Of a stretch of DNA of 64,000 nt, positions 8,440 to 20,422 are shown in pieces. Location: NCBI GenBank assembly GCA_037833965.1, contig AP031352.1:9900501-9964500 (forward strand), read 5' to 3'. The notes under the pieces are model-generated. The model did not search any database. It saw nothing but the letters and a program-made list of their open reading frames with translations, and was not told the origin of the DNA. The DNA comes from Marchantia polymorpha subsp. ruderalis. Lineage: Eukaryota > Streptophyta > Marchantiopsida > Marchantiales > Marchantiaceae. Each line of letters begins with the position of its first letter. Within the stretch, counting starts at the first letter, position 1. The position numbers were made by a program, and so were the translations under genes.

Positions 8440-10690
8440 GGAAAAAGCAAACGTCTGAATGACCGCAATGGTATGGAAATCATCAATGACTAGATGCGTC
8501 AAAGCCGTCATTCATGAGCAACATTGCTCAATAGTTTTGTTGATGAAAAAGCTATTCAGAAGATAAAGTATAGCAAAAATGAAATACGTGAATTGAGAGT
8601 ATTGATCAAATCACTCAAAAATCAACATTCTGTGCTTTTAATTGATGTTTCATGAAGTTGAGAAGAATCATCTTAAATGAATTGATGCATGAGAACGAGC
8701 TTCACTTGTTTTGACTTCCAATATTATTTGCCACAAAGAAAAATAGATTGCAACTGCAATGGAAATTGTTGATCATAAATTTAAGCCATTGTGGATCCGG
8801 TTTGCAAAATTTTGACATTAACATGATTTAAACGGCATAAATTTGTTTGGAGAAGCTAGCGAGTTAGACAAAAGCAATCTAGAGATGTTGAAAGCTTTTG
8901 AAGATTTGTCTTCTTTGATTAGCCAATATAATCTAAAATGCGTTTACAACATGGACAAAACTAGATTGTTCTTTCGATTTGTTCCACGATACCGTGTTGA
9001 TGCCTCATGTAGACTTGATCATCATCAAGGACAAAAAATGAATGAAAGACATGATAACATTGATGCTGTGTTGCAACGGCAGTGAAACAGAACAAGTTTT
9101 CACAATGTTTGGAAAGTCAAAGTAGCCCGCATGTATTGTCAAAAACACGTAACTCATTTCTTATTTTTATCAGAAAAATGCTTGGATCAATGTCTTGACA
9201 TTTGTTATGTCCATATGTGTTGTGAATAGTTAGTATCGGATTAGTATCAATTCTAATTGAGTTAATTCTAGCTTAGTGTCCACTATCGCAAGTTAAAGAA
9301 TTTAGGCAGGCGACTACTCAAAGAACTGAAAGTTCTTTGAGTTGAAATTTAGCGTTGGAAATAGTTCTCACTTGGTTAGCAAAAGTGTTCCGTTAGCTTC
9401 GGATTGGATTTTTTGAGTTGTGGAGTAAACTTGGCCAAGGTACTTGGGTGGATGGGCACTATTGAGCTAGACAACTTCATCCAGGAGTTTGATACCTGGT
9501 GTAATATGCAATTTTGCATAATTCTGGTTGTTCACGACATTCTTCCCATGAAATAAATTATTTCAGCATTTGGAGGGAACTCCCATGGATGATTATCATA
9601 ATTTTGGAAAATATTGATGCATGAAGATGCCATTGGTCTCGAAACTACTTGTCTTTTACCTAGTATAATGTTGGTTCTAATAGAGATGCAAGTGATGTTG
9701 TTGCATGTGGAGGTGCAAGTAGCAACACTAGTGGGGATATTGGTGGAGCCTATGGTGAAGGTACAAAAATTGGTACTAGTGGAGCGGTTGGTGGAGGTAT
9801 CAGGAGCGTTACTAGTGAACAAACTGGTGAAGCAACTAGCGGAGATACTAGTAGTGGTACTAGTAACACTACTGTTGGCAGCTTGAGTGGAGGTGCTAGT
9901 GGCTTATCTTTGTTCAGTCCGATTGCGTAATTCTTAAAGAGGTTGAAGAAAAACTATCAAGGATGAAGACGGAGAAGTTGAAGAATTTTCAGGAGTTTCA
10001 GCGGAAGACCGATGAGAATCTTTGGGAATCATACACCGGTATGCTCTTATTTCATATATGTGTGTGAGTATGGCATGTCAGCAATGTATGTTGTATGATG
10101 ATAGATATCTGCACGACACATTATATAAGTGATTTGAAAGGTATTTGAGCCTTATACATTCGTTGACGGACAGTACACAAAGTGTTGTTGCTCTTGATCA
10201 CACAATGCTCTTGATCATTCTCCTATTTTTGAATGCAATGACATTAGTGTTGACTTCTTTAAGCATAACATCACCTCTTGGATTCAACCGATAAATATGG
10301 ATATCATTGCAGCCGTAAAAAAGCAATACAAGAGTGTTTAGCTAAAGTATCTCATCACATTTTATAATAATAAAAAAGAACTTAAAGACCAACTTGCATT
10401 AGTAGCTTTGAAACTCAAACATGACCCCGCCGATGTTGCTTACGGAAGACTTCCACATTTGTTTGATGTTGCAAACTTTGCAAATGCTGCTTAGAACGAC
10501 AATTTTACTTATAACCTGAAAAATTACTTCAAAAAAATAAATATTATTAATAGATTTGGCATCGCCGATACTATCGTTTATAATGATGATGTCACAATTG
10601 CTGACATTGCTAAATTGTTAAGCAACTATAACCTTCTTGTTATTCTTATGAAATTGATGTTCAGAGCAAGATTGAGAAGTGTCTGAATGA
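8440..10690 (+). pseudogene. pogo/Tigger-like DDE transposase remnant (copy A)
   Basis: Fragments in several frames align in order with the pogo/Tigger/Jerky transposase family. A helix-turn-helix-like start (KRLNDRNGMEIIND) is near 8450, and LFGEASELD followed by CVYNMDKTRLFFRFVPRY (family form: N-D-E-T-G-L-F) is at 8850-8998. GKSK...KNAW is near 9110-9190. HNITSWIQPINMDIIAAVKKQY, in the place of the PPN-TS-LQP-D motif, is at about 10265-10330. A C-terminal ANFANAA segment is near 10470. Stops and frameshifts are frequent, and about 1 kb (9230-10150) with Ser/Thr/Gly-rich coding potential interrupts the core. Only the part after about 9103 is present in copy B. It is not functional. Confidence 0.6.
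9610..9930 (+). other. Ser/Thr/Gly-rich repeat stretch inside the transposase remnant
   Basis: The words actagtgg and ggtggag recur. In one frame this gives a Gly/Ser/Thr-rich peptide (GGASSNTSGDIGGAYGEGT at its start, LSGGASGLSLFSPIA at its end), followed by charged residues such as EVEEKLSRMKTEKLKN after a shift. A diverged counterpart is at about 20010-20290. It may be a captured host fragment or an extra domain of the transposon. There is no clean start codon, and stops occur around it. Confidence 0.35.
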
Positions 10691-10699
10691 TGACAACAA

Positions 10700-12150
10700 A
10701 GATTCTCAGATATATTAGGAATATTTGCTTGAGGAAATCTAAAATGCTATGAATGTTGTTCTCTCGGAAATGATTTTTTGAATATGATTAAGATGAACCT
10801 GAACACAACAACCCCGACAAGGATTAGTTTGATGTGATTTCTCACTTAATGGTGAATGTTATCAAGGTTGAAATGGCCAAGTTAAGATGTTCCACTTCTT
10901 AGTAGATTAATCAAGCTAAGGGAACTCTCTTCACACTTCGTCGAGTTTTATAGCAAGGTAGTGCCGCCATGGTCCACGAACGAGCTGAAAACAGCTTCCA
11001 ATTGACCATGTTTGACTTTTTTTGAAAATAAACCTCAAGAATTTTCATCCTTGAAATTTCGTCTGAAATATGAGTACTTAGGCGGGATGCGGAGTTAACC
11101 CAATGTATAGTTTATGAATCAGAAAAAACGCCTGAAATCACCAAATAATCCATATTGAAACATGCCTCAACCCAAATCGTATTGTAACATGGACTGTGGA
11201 AGTGTACATGGGGCAAAATGAAAACTGTTTGGTGTCATCCAATAATTTTCTCCTTGTTATGACAAAGATTATGTTCAGTAAACGACTTCCAATTTTGATT
11301 CATTTGACGCAATCGACGTCTATGCACGTTGTGCAAACCTGCATGGATCGGTTGTATGGTACAGATCTGTACACGACATTTCCATGTGCCAGATGTTCCG
11401 AACAAACTCGAATGTGGATCTTGAGACCCATCATGGGAACATGGGACAATCTTAGTGAAGTGCACCCTCGAGCGAACCTGGAACGGTGGTAACACGTTCG
11501 ACGATGCAGGAACGAGGCAGGAAATCGGTGAGAGGTATGAAAAATCCCATGAGCCGCAATGACACTCGTTCTTGCCATCCTATGATGAGAGTCTTAGGAC
11601 TAGTTCCTCACCAGAACTCTCATTCTGGTGCACTTACAAACATCGGGTTTTCGGCCTAGACCATTTCTCCGAACGTAGATTCGAATGTCTTACAACAGGT
11701 GTGTGAAAATTTCTCACAAGAAGCTGAATGTTTGATTCCTGAATGCCCGGACACTGAAGCCAATTCAAACAGTCCAGACAGGTGGAATGGCTGCAGAGAC
11801 GCTCCGCAGGTCCGAGTGCAACAATTTTACCCAAACTTCAATCTGGACTATTAGCTGGGGTCCAACGGCGTGTTTACAGCTCAAGTAAGATCTGTGTTCT
11901 TGAGTGGTGCCTAATCAAAAGACGAATTGGAGCTCAGACATGAGTGATAACATCTCAATACATATCTCTACAAATTGTAGCAACTCAGAGTACTTACATG
12001 TTCATGAACGTAGTACCGCAGACACGTACAACATTCCATTGAAGTTTCAGTATTCGACATGTTGAGCAGTGCAGGTGTATTGTTCATGGGCCGAATTGAT
12101 AACCAGCAGAATTCACGTCCAAGTATGGGACTTGTAAGTTTTTTCTGTGC
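10700..12150. other. no gene seen (copy A)
   Basis: This is AT-rich sequence shared with copy B (about 24790-26250). Its ORFs are short and not consistently open in both copies. It probably holds the upstream region of the germin-like pseudogene. Confidence 0.5.
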
Positions 12151-12153
12151 ACA

Positions 12154-12793
12154 ATGGACGTGGCAATGACGGATTTCTTCATGCAAGGCTCCAACTCCGT
12201 ACTTTTGAAGCTCGTTGCTCTTTTGATCCTTACAGCTCGAGCGTCGTCGATCCTGAACCATTGCAGATATTGCAGTCAGCCAATTTTCAATGGTCTCCCT
12301 TGCAAGCTCCCTGGGCTCGCTACGACCGAAGACTTGGTTTCTGGTTCTGCTGAAGCTGCAGATCCCACCAAAGTTTCTACCAACGTAACAGCAAACCCTT
12401 GCTTCCGTGATAGAGAGGCCAGCTCTGAAAACTCAGGGATTGTCTCTCCTCCAGGTTGATATTAATCCCAGTGACATTGGGACAACTTGGTTGACGAGAT
12501 CCTGTACCTGTTGGATGCAGAAACGTACCCGGATTCGTGGCAAACATCTTCGGCAAAGACCCAACCATATCAAACGAAGTGTACGCAAAGATCGTGAAGA
12601 AGGGAGAGGCTTTCATTTTCCCAAGGGGTTTGCTACACTTCCATCTGAACGAGGGGAAGGTGTATACATCGAATCTGAGCGTCTAGAACAGCCAGAATCC
12701 TGGAACTCAGCTGAATGGAAGCTGATGCCTTCAGCTTTGTTCAGATGTGGTATCAACCGTGAAAACATGAGAGGTGCCCTCATGGACGCAAGT
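12154..12793 (+). pseudogene. germin-like protein pseudogene (copy A)
   Basis: It begins with a signal-peptide-like stretch (VLLKLVALLILTARASS). In shifting frames follow NGLPCKLPGLATTEDLVSG, the germin N-terminal region, then ALKTQGLSLLQVDINPSD, the strand before box 1. DEILYLLDAETYPD, KIVKKGEAFIFPRGLLHFHL (germin box 2 region) and NSQNPGTQLNGS follow. The box 1 segment that normally holds metal-binding histidines (H-T-H-P-R) is missing, there are at least two frameshifts, and stops follow NLSV and NGS. Copy A has one more frame break than copy B, near 12400, and its 3' end is deleted at 12788-12793. Germin-like proteins are secreted cupins of the wall; this copy cannot make one. Confidence 0.75.
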
Positions 12794-13207
12794 ATATGCA
12801 TGATTCTTTCATAACACTTTATTAATTTTCATGCTTTACAAAGTCCAATCCCACTCAATTTCACACAACAACACTTTCCCACCAGAGTGTAGAAACGATA
12901 TGCGAAGTTTCAAGCACGCGAGTTGAACATGATAAATAACACTGTATTTAATTATGCTGCAGAAAGAACTCAATGAGTATCAATAGCTAGGATAAGCTAA
13001 GCGGATTTTATTATATTCAATGAAATTATTCAGCTTACTACGATTTTGGAGGTTCGCGGCCTATTTAGAATGTCTGCTAATCGTTCACGAGTAAAATTTC
13101 CCGGAGACATCGTCGTTCACCATGTAATGTGTCTGTATATCATCTGTAATATCACGAACTTGTCATCTGAATCGAGTCTTGCTGCCATAGAAGCACATCG
13201 GATGTGC

Positions 13208-13854
13208 CTACCAAAGTAAAGCTGTCAGGACGATTGAAGCCAGGAGGAGCATGAACCTTGCGGACGGTCCAGTCATTTGCACAGATGCGTTAGCACTTGT
13301 CTGCCCCTGAAACACAAACAGAACAAGATGACACTCAGAGAAGAGAGCTCCAGTAGACACAACCGAAACTGCAAAGCCAAGGAGATTTTCATGAATGGAG
13401 CAGAGTGCTGACTTACAGAGAGCACAGATGGTGGAGGCGTTGCAGTTGCTGGAAAAGCTGATGGAGCATTCGGCACCGGAATGGGTGCAAACACCGGCCT
13501 CGAAGCTGGAACAGGAGCATTCGTTGGCCCTCGAGTTGGAGTTGGAGCTTGCGCAGGTGACGGTGTTGGTGGCCTACTAACTGGAGAAGGGACCAGTGCA
13601 TCGAAAGGAGCCAGAGCGGGTATGAATCCTGGGAGGGCAGGAGCTGCAGCTGGTGTCACGCTTGAACTTGGTACAGAAGCAGGAGCGATAGGAGCAGCAG
13701 GAGGTCCAGAAATCGGAGCAATAGCAGGACCGACAGAAACTGTGGGTGCTGGAGCCCCGACTGGGCCCTGAGCGTTCACTCCATAGATAGAGATCAATCC
13801 TATCAGTATAACGATCTTGGACACACATCCGATGGTTTTCATTGAATCCGCCAT
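13208..13854 (-). CDS. classical arabinogalactan protein, GPI-anchored (copy A)
   Basis: There are two exons: 13854-13417 and 13306-13208 (intron GTAAGT...TTTCAG, 110 bp, phase 0), giving 178 residues. The N-terminal signal peptide ends near residue 28 (IYGVNA, then QGPVG). Residues 29-145 are Pro/Ala/Ser/Thr-rich with many AP, SP, TP and VP pairs (APTPTRGPTNAPVP), the type of sequence that plants hydroxylate and O-glycosylate. Exon 2 adds GQTSANASVQMTGPSA and a hydrophobic tail (FMLLLASIVLTALLW), a GPI-anchor addition signal. Reading through the intron gives a different, unlikely C-terminus. The product should be a plasma-membrane or wall AGP. A near-identical paralogue lies at 27951-28594. 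Confidence 0.87.
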
Positions 13855-13999
13855 GTCGGCAAAGTCCTTCCGCGGCTACTGTAGTCGTCCATGCATTCAA
13901 ACGATTAATGACAAGAATTAGTAAAAGTTTCACCCACTAATGTCTTTATTTATGATATGAATCCTCTTAAAAGGTGAACCCGTTCCTGAACAGACTTCC

Positions 14000-15351
14000 A
14001 GGATTCTCTAGCTTGTACAGACAGTTGCAATCCCTTGGAGTGCGAAAAAAATTTCGACAGAAGGCCCTGGTATTCTACTATGGCGTATCCATTTGACGTG
14101 GACCTCCATACAAGTCACAACTAGATCAGCCTGGCAGTTCAAGAGCTCGGACCATAGCACAGATTTCACAAATCTTTCCTCCAGTTCACAACTTCCAAGG
14201 TGAGGAAACGATGTTTCAGAAGACCTCAGTCAAACAACTGTAAGAGCCTCGATTAGTGAACAATGTGCAACTTCAGAAATACTGCTTGGATCTCACATCA
14301 CAGCTGCAGAGAAAGGAGATCCTGGACATCTTTCCCTACGTTATCGACTTTAAATTCAACACAAGGTCCTCAAGCGTATTTGGAATTTATACAGCAGGAA
14401 CACTCGGGAAATCCTTCAAATGCGGATCTGGAAATAATTATAATCGGTGCCTGCAAAAAGACGTGCAGAAGTGGACTGTCCTTGGTGCACAAATTATCTA
14501 CAAAAACATGATTTTGCGATTCATCATCAGTACACATAAGGTGCCTATCAGCAGCATGCTTTACCTGAGACGTGTGTAGAAAAAGTTGATGGTTTTTTTT
14601 TAGTCCTCCAGATGAGTATGCTTACTCGAGATGTGTAAGGCTGGGGGATGAGTTCCTCCTGTCTCGATAGCCTTAAGTACTTGAGCTTTGTAGGATTCAG
14701 AAAGTGCAGGGATAAGGTAATCAGTATTTTAAAGCGTCCTCGATCCGTAAGAGATTTGATGACCTGAACTGACGTCTAAGCAAGAGACATGACTGATGCA
14801 CGATGCTAGACAGCAGAAGACTGAGTCACAGCTCCGTCCGAGGTGGGTGTCGGAAACCTTCTACTTAGATCAGAAATACAATCGGCAACATCAGCGGCTG
14901 AATGGTAGTGAACACGCCAATGTTGCTCCTTAACCATTTGAAATCTTGGCCACAAATCGCTCTGTGTATGCATGTGGCCAATGTTACGTATTGAAAGTTC
15001 CGGAATAATTCTGAACCTGGAATATATTACGTATGCTGCTCTTATTAAGGTCTCCTCACATGTTTTTGGTGAAAACCCGTTACTGTATCTCATCATCTTC
15101 CGTGTGTCGCTCGATGCCTCTAACCTCACGTGAAAATTCAGAAAACTGCGGCTTTAGCTCTCCATGCATTCGGTTTATGATGGTTAATGTTCATGATAAA
15201 CTGATTCATGTTTTTGATTCAGACAAGGTAGTGCATTTTATACTCTTGTACTAAAGACCGTTAAGTTTAAGCACTTTAAACTTCAATTATTTTTTAGATA
15301 TATTTTATTTCTAAAAGCGTACTATTGTTAAAACAAGAAATTTTATTGTTG

Positions 15352-15382
<31 letters not shown>

Positions 15383-17290
15383 GGTTAAATTTCTACACTA
15401 ATTGCTGTCAGTGGTATCACAAAGTCTTGCTTTTTAAAAATTGCACTTTTCCAAGTAACCAGAATTCGAGGATCTGATGTAAAGTTGTCACCAACAGCTC
15501 TGTTGGAATTAAGAGGACCAAGCAAGCACACAGCTTTTTCTGCCATTACATAGATGCAGATTCATTTGTTTTGAATCACATTAGAAGAGTAATTACGTGT
15601 GCTACGCCCAATGTGATTTATAGTCAATGCAAAACGATACTATTACCACAACCCTTGATCGTAATAAACTTCTTGCTCTAAAATTTGCTTTGGCAGTAAT
15701 GAGTTAAGGTAAAAGTTGAACTGCTAGTGGCAATCAGCATGGAAATACTGATGATTCGTCATCGCTGGTTGTTTACACTGCTTTGGTCTCTTCCATATTG
15801 GCGTTAGAAATGCTGAGCTAAATACGAATTGTAACGCGGGTACTCAAACCTCATAGGATTGAGAATGATATTATACATGTGACATGGTGTCACCTCTTTA
15901 GCTGAAATCAGGTCTAGTTGGTATAATTGCTACATATGTACCTCCTGGTAGTAATATGATTGCAATCTCGGTCCCAAGTTTTAAGATTACCTAGAATAAA
16001 TGTTCATCTAGTCTTTCGTAGGGACTGAAGGAAAAAGTATATCATCTTTGACGGAAGCTAAGGAAGTATTTTGGAGAAATATTAGACCCTGGTAGAATTT
16101 GGAATTTTCCCATGTCAATAGATTGCCACTGTATAGACGAAACTGTGTAGGAGTTAATGAAAATAATCTGATTACACTTCCAGTCAGGTCCAGAAGCTAA
16201 GCTCATGTTTCAAATGACATGTTCTTTCAATTCACCATGGTTCCTTCTCAACATTGACCACACAAACGCAGTACACGGAAACAGAGAAATCAGATTCGAC
16301 CATATAACGTCGCATAACAAATAGCGGCCGATCTGACCTCCGCAGTGAATGAGTCGTATATCTAGTCTAAGAGGTCCGATCCAGGCGAAAGCTCCAGAGC
16401 TTGGAAGGAGATTCTGCAACAGTATTCATATCAGTGATGTACAGAAGGAGAGGCAGAGGCTAATTCTGTGAGAAGAACATAAAGCAAGCTTGCTAAGAAC
16501 GAGCAGCAGACTATCAAACCTGCACCCTCTCACCCAGTTTCGCACATCGGCTCGGGAGAAGCTCTCAGTTTGAAAGATTGGGGGGTTTTGGGTACAAGTA
16601 AAGTGTACTCCCAAGGAAACGTTTCTGAGAGTACGATTGCAGCTATCGTCTCTCCAAGTGAAACAAGTAACTGCATCGGATGACTCGATTCCGGCATGCA
16701 AATGGAGAATCTAGTACGTGCATAGGTTACGCCAGAAACTTGGAACCTGGAAAGCATAAACTTCGAGATACGACGGGTGTCTGATGCAAGAGAACTCTGC
16801 ACTTTACTCAAATTTCCCGGACAGGGAGGAGTTCCACAATGACTGACTCGAAGAATGAATTTCTAGCTTGCAGCACAGCCTGCATTCAGATGGCTGGCCA
16901 CAGAACTAAACATATCTCACGTTAAAGTTCTGTCGGAACGGGGATATTGACCTGGGGTAATACTTCTGGTACCGATAAACCCGAGATTCAGGCAGCAGCT
17001 ACTGCTGCAGGCTAAATGTTGCTCTAAGGAAGCACTTTATGAATTAAAGGTAAAACTAAGCTTTGAAATTTATTCTACTGTACTGGTTGCCGCAATCAGG
17101 TCGACCTCAAAGTTCTTGATTCCAAACAAGGGAATGTGCAAGACGCTCTCTAGACCAATGTGGTCTCAATTGGAGAGAATCCGACTAAAAGCCAGTGCAG
17201 CTATGCTTCAGCTTGTTCTTCGTTTTCTATCCTACGTGTGTGTACGAAAACTGTTCCATTGATTGAATTCATTGAATGAGTTCTACAGCT
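14000..17290. other. spacer between AGP and PRP genes (copy A), no coding gene seen
   Basis: The spacer is conserved with copy B (about 28700-31980). The longest ORFs (14256-14579, 14806-15129, 16210-16811) are broken in copy B by indels that are not multiples of three, so they are unlikely to be coding. It contains a (TA)n run at about 15352-15379. The part just upstream of the AGP start may hold its promoter. A non-coding transcript cannot be excluded. Confidence 0.55.
15352..15379. repeat. (TA)n microsatellite
   Basis: An uninterrupted TA run of about 28 bp. The matching place in copy B (about 30064-30082) is much shorter. Confidence 0.9.
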
Positions 17291-17291
17291 C

Positions 17292-18682
17292 CTACAGAGC
17301 CAAAGCGACAACTGTCACGAAAACTGAAGCCAGGGCAATTATCACTTGTGCGTAAATCAATGAAATTGGTGCAGCCGCCAGTGCGTAAGTCGACTGTTGG
17401 AACAGAAAGAACACAACGGACAGGTCAGTGAAGCTAATCTAGAGACCACAGAATTCAGTTCTCAGTCAAGTGAATTACGTGCATGACTCCTGTCAAAGCA
17501 AAGATTGCTGTTCCGATATAAACCAGGACGATGTTGCACTTTGGAGAATGAAGCAAAGAGAAATCTTACCGTAATGAAGAAAGGAGCGGGACCTTCTGCT
17601 GGAGGCAGAGTGCTCTTGGGTGGTGCTGGAGGACCTGGAGGTGGGGGTGGACCAAGGGGAGGAGCTGGGAATCCAGGAGGTGTGAAGAATCCTGGGGGAG
17701 GAAGGGTGCCGGGAGGAACTGGAAAGCCAGGGGGCGGGAGGGTGCCGGGAGGTGTGAACCATCCAGGAGGTGGAAGGGTGCCAGGAGGTACTGGAAATCC
17801 TTGAGGTGGAGCTAGAAAATCAGGAGGAGCGAAAAATCCAGGAGGAGGAAGGGTGCCAGGAGGAACTGGAAAGCCAGGGGGTGGTAGGGTGCTGGGAGGT
17901 GTGAACCATCCAGGAGGTGGAAGGGTGCCAGGAGGTACTGGAAATCCTTGAGGTGGAGCTAGAAAATCAGGAGGAGCGAAAAATCCAGGAGGAGGAAGGG
18001 TGCCAGGAGGAACTGGAAAACCAGGGGGTGGTAGGGTGCTGGGAGGTGTGAACCATCCAGGAGGTGGAAGGGTGCCAGGAGGTACTGGAAATCCTTGAGG
18101 TGGGGCTTGAAAATCAGGAGGAGCGAAAAATCCAGGAGGTGGGAGGGTGCCAGGAGGAACTGGGAATCCTTGAGGCGGGGCTTGAAAGTCAGGAGGAGCG
18201 AAAAATCCAGGAGGTGGGAGGGTGCCAGGAGGAACTGGGAATCCTTGAGGCGGGGCTTGAAAGTCAGGTGGTGCAAAGAATCCAGGAGGTGGGAGGGTAC
18301 CGGGAGGAACTGGGAATCCTTGAGGTGGTGCTTGAAAGTCAGGTGGTGCGAAGAATCCAGGAGGTGGAAGGGTACCGGGAGGAACTGGAAATCCTTGAGG
18401 CGGGGCTTGAAAATCAGGAGGTGCGAAGAATCCAGGAGGTGGAAGGGTACCGGGAGGAACTGGGAATCCTTGAGGTGGTGCTTGAAAGTCAGGAGGTGCG
18501 AAGAATCCTGGAGGTGGAAGGGTACCGGGAGGAACTGGGAATCCTTGTGGTGGTGCTTGGAAGTCAGGTGGTGGTAGGAATCCCGGTGGTAAACCCTGAG
18601 CAAGAACTTCAGCGCAAGGAATCACTCCCAAAAGAGCAATTGCCAGCAGAGTGAACGCATTGAAACTGTTTCTGAAAGCCAT
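17292..18682 (-). CDS. secreted proline-rich repeat protein with GPI signal (copy A)
   Basis: Exon 1 is 18682-17570 and exon 2 is 17393-17292 (intron GTAAGA...CAACAG, 176 bp, phase 0), giving 404 residues. The signal peptide (LLAIALLGVIPCAEVLA) is followed by QGLPPG. The body is a 25-residue repeat (core APPQGFPVPPGTLPPPGFF, then APPDFQ), perfect in the N-terminal half and varied to GWFTPPSTLPPPG further on. A Pro/Gly stretch (LGPPPPPGPPAPP) follows. Exon 2 encodes STYALAAAPISLI and a hydrophobic tail (VIIALASVFVTVVALAL) that fits a GPI-anchor signal. The PPP runs suggest hydroxyproline and arabinosylation. It is an HRGP/PRP-type wall protein, but I recognise no exact family. The opposite strand also shows long open frames because of the repeat; these are shadows. 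Confidence 0.85.
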
Positions 18683-18882
18683 GATGCTCCTGAAAATGCA
18701 GCTTCAGTTTTCCTTAGTACAGATTCATGCTGTCGCCAAAACCTCTCGGATCTTACTATCGAACCAGTCACTCTACCAATGATGACTTGCACCAAACAAG
18801 TTCAGAATCTACGTTCGGGTCTCTCCATCGATCTAAAGCTCTATCTATGCATGGCCTATCTGAGAATGCATCCTCCATGTGG

Positions 18883-18890
18883 ATATATAC
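18883..18890 (-). promoter_or_regulatory. putative TATA box of the PRP gene (copy A)
   Basis: GTATATATCC on the minus strand lies about 200 bp upstream of the ATG and is kept at about 33498-33506 in copy B. No transcription start is known. Confidence 0.4.
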
Positions 18891-20422
18891 AAATGTCAAG
18901 TGGCTCGAAGACTCGCTGAAATTAGCAGAAGGTTGAACGAAACAGATGCTACCACAGGAATGCTCAGGACTTGTGCTATGTACATAACTGGCATTACTAA
19001 TATGCAGGAAGCCATGGAGCGCAAGTCCGAAACAAAGTATGAGTAACTTTTTCTTACCTGTTTGAGACAGGAGATGATCCCCCCTTACAGGTTGCCGACA
19101 GTACTCGGAATGCTTGTCCGATGCAGTGAAGGGGAATGATGTTCTCGGTGGAAGGGGGCCCTCATATACTGCTCTCCCTGATTTCAGTGGAGTGGACCTG
19201 GACTATTTTCGATAAAAAATATCGCTGTGGGAGTCATATTCTAATCACATTTCAATGTCCACTCTCGTGTGATCATAGGTGAACACCAAAGATACTGATG
19301 CACGATGAGCTGGTGTTGCAGATGGTAAACCGTGACTGGGGTGTCGTGTATTTCAATCCCTCTGTAAATGTATCTTGCACCCGGCGATGCCATCGGTACA
19401 GATACGTCAACTTGATCAATTTGCTCATGAAATATTGTCATAGATTGTGTTTGAATGATTTGAAAGTCGAAGTAGACCGCATGCATTGCCAGAAACACCT
19501 AATTCATTTCTTATTTTTTATCAGAAAAATGCTTGGATCAATGTCTCGACATTGGTCATGTCTATATTTGTTGTGAATAGTTAGTATCGGAGTAGTATCA
19601 ACTCCAATTGAGTTAATTCTAGCTTAGTGTCTAGTGTTGCGAGTTGAAGAATTTAGGCGTGGAAAGCGACTACTCAAAGAACTGGAAGTTCTTTGGCTTT
19701 GGAAATAGTTCTCAGGGTCAGCAAAAGTGTCCCGTTAGTTTTGGCTTGGATTTTTTGAGTTGTGGAGTGGACTTGGCCAAGGTACTCGGGTTGGTGGGCA
19801 CTATTGAGCTAGACAACTTCATCCGGGAATTTAATACGTGGTTTAAAATGCAATTATTGCGAAATTCTTGTTATTTACTACCGTCTCTACATGAAATAAA
19901 TTATTTCAGCATTTGGAGTAAACTTCCATGGATGATTTTTATAATTTTGGTAGAGATTGATGCATGGAGATGCCATTGGTCTCCAAACTATTTGTTTACT
20001 AACTAAGGTGGTGTTGGTACTAATGGAGATGCAAGTGGTGTTTTTGCATGTGGAGGTGCAAGTAGTAACACTAGGGAGATTATTGGTGGAACTTATGGTG
20101 AAGGTACAAAAAATGTACTAGTGGCGGTACTGTTGGAGCGGTTGGTGGAGGTACCAGGAGAGATACTAGTGGACGTACTGATGGAGGAACTAGCAGAGAT
20201 ACTAGTAGTGGTACTAGTAGCATTGCCGTTGGCAGCTTGAGTAGAGATGCTAGTGGTTTATCTTTGTTCAGTCCGATTGCATAATTCTTTAAGAGGCTGA
20301 AGAAAAACTATTAGGGATGAAGAATCTGAAGTTGAAGAAATTTCAGGATTTCCAGCGGAAGAGCGGTGAGAATCTTTGGGAGTCATACACTGGTATGCTC
20401 TTATTTCATATATGTGTGTGAG

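Larger units (their letters stand above)
9103..19448. repeat. segmental duplication, copy A
   Basis: From about 9103 the sequence is repeated in the same order and orientation from about 19449. Shared landmarks are the transposase 3' half, the germin-like pseudogene (12154), the AGP gene (13208-13854), the spacer 14000-17290 and the PRP gene (17292-18682). A last block ends near 19448 at aaatattgtcatagattgtg, matching aaatattgtcacagtttgtg near 34065. The copies differ by scattered substitutions, small indels and three large presence/absence events. Confidence 0.88.

Noticed and set aside
13273..13416. Unspliced C-terminus of the AGP open frame
   Set aside because: A GT-AG intron with good sites joins to an exon encoding a GPI signal in both copies, whereas the read-through tail has no meaningful features.
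16210..16811. Possible small gene(s) between AGP and PRP
   Set aside because: Frames differ between copies A and B because of indels that are not multiples of three, so coding selection is unlikely.
17700..18600. Regular short repeats that could suggest a CRISPR-like or satellite array
   Set aside because: The repeats are in frame, encode a Pro-rich protein with a signal peptide, and have no spacers.
18064..18654. Long plus-strand ORFs opposite the PRP genes (also at 32756-33271)
   Set aside because: They are by-products of the 75-bp repeat, whose length is a multiple of three. They have no signal peptide or domain, and spliced minus-strand genes explain the region.
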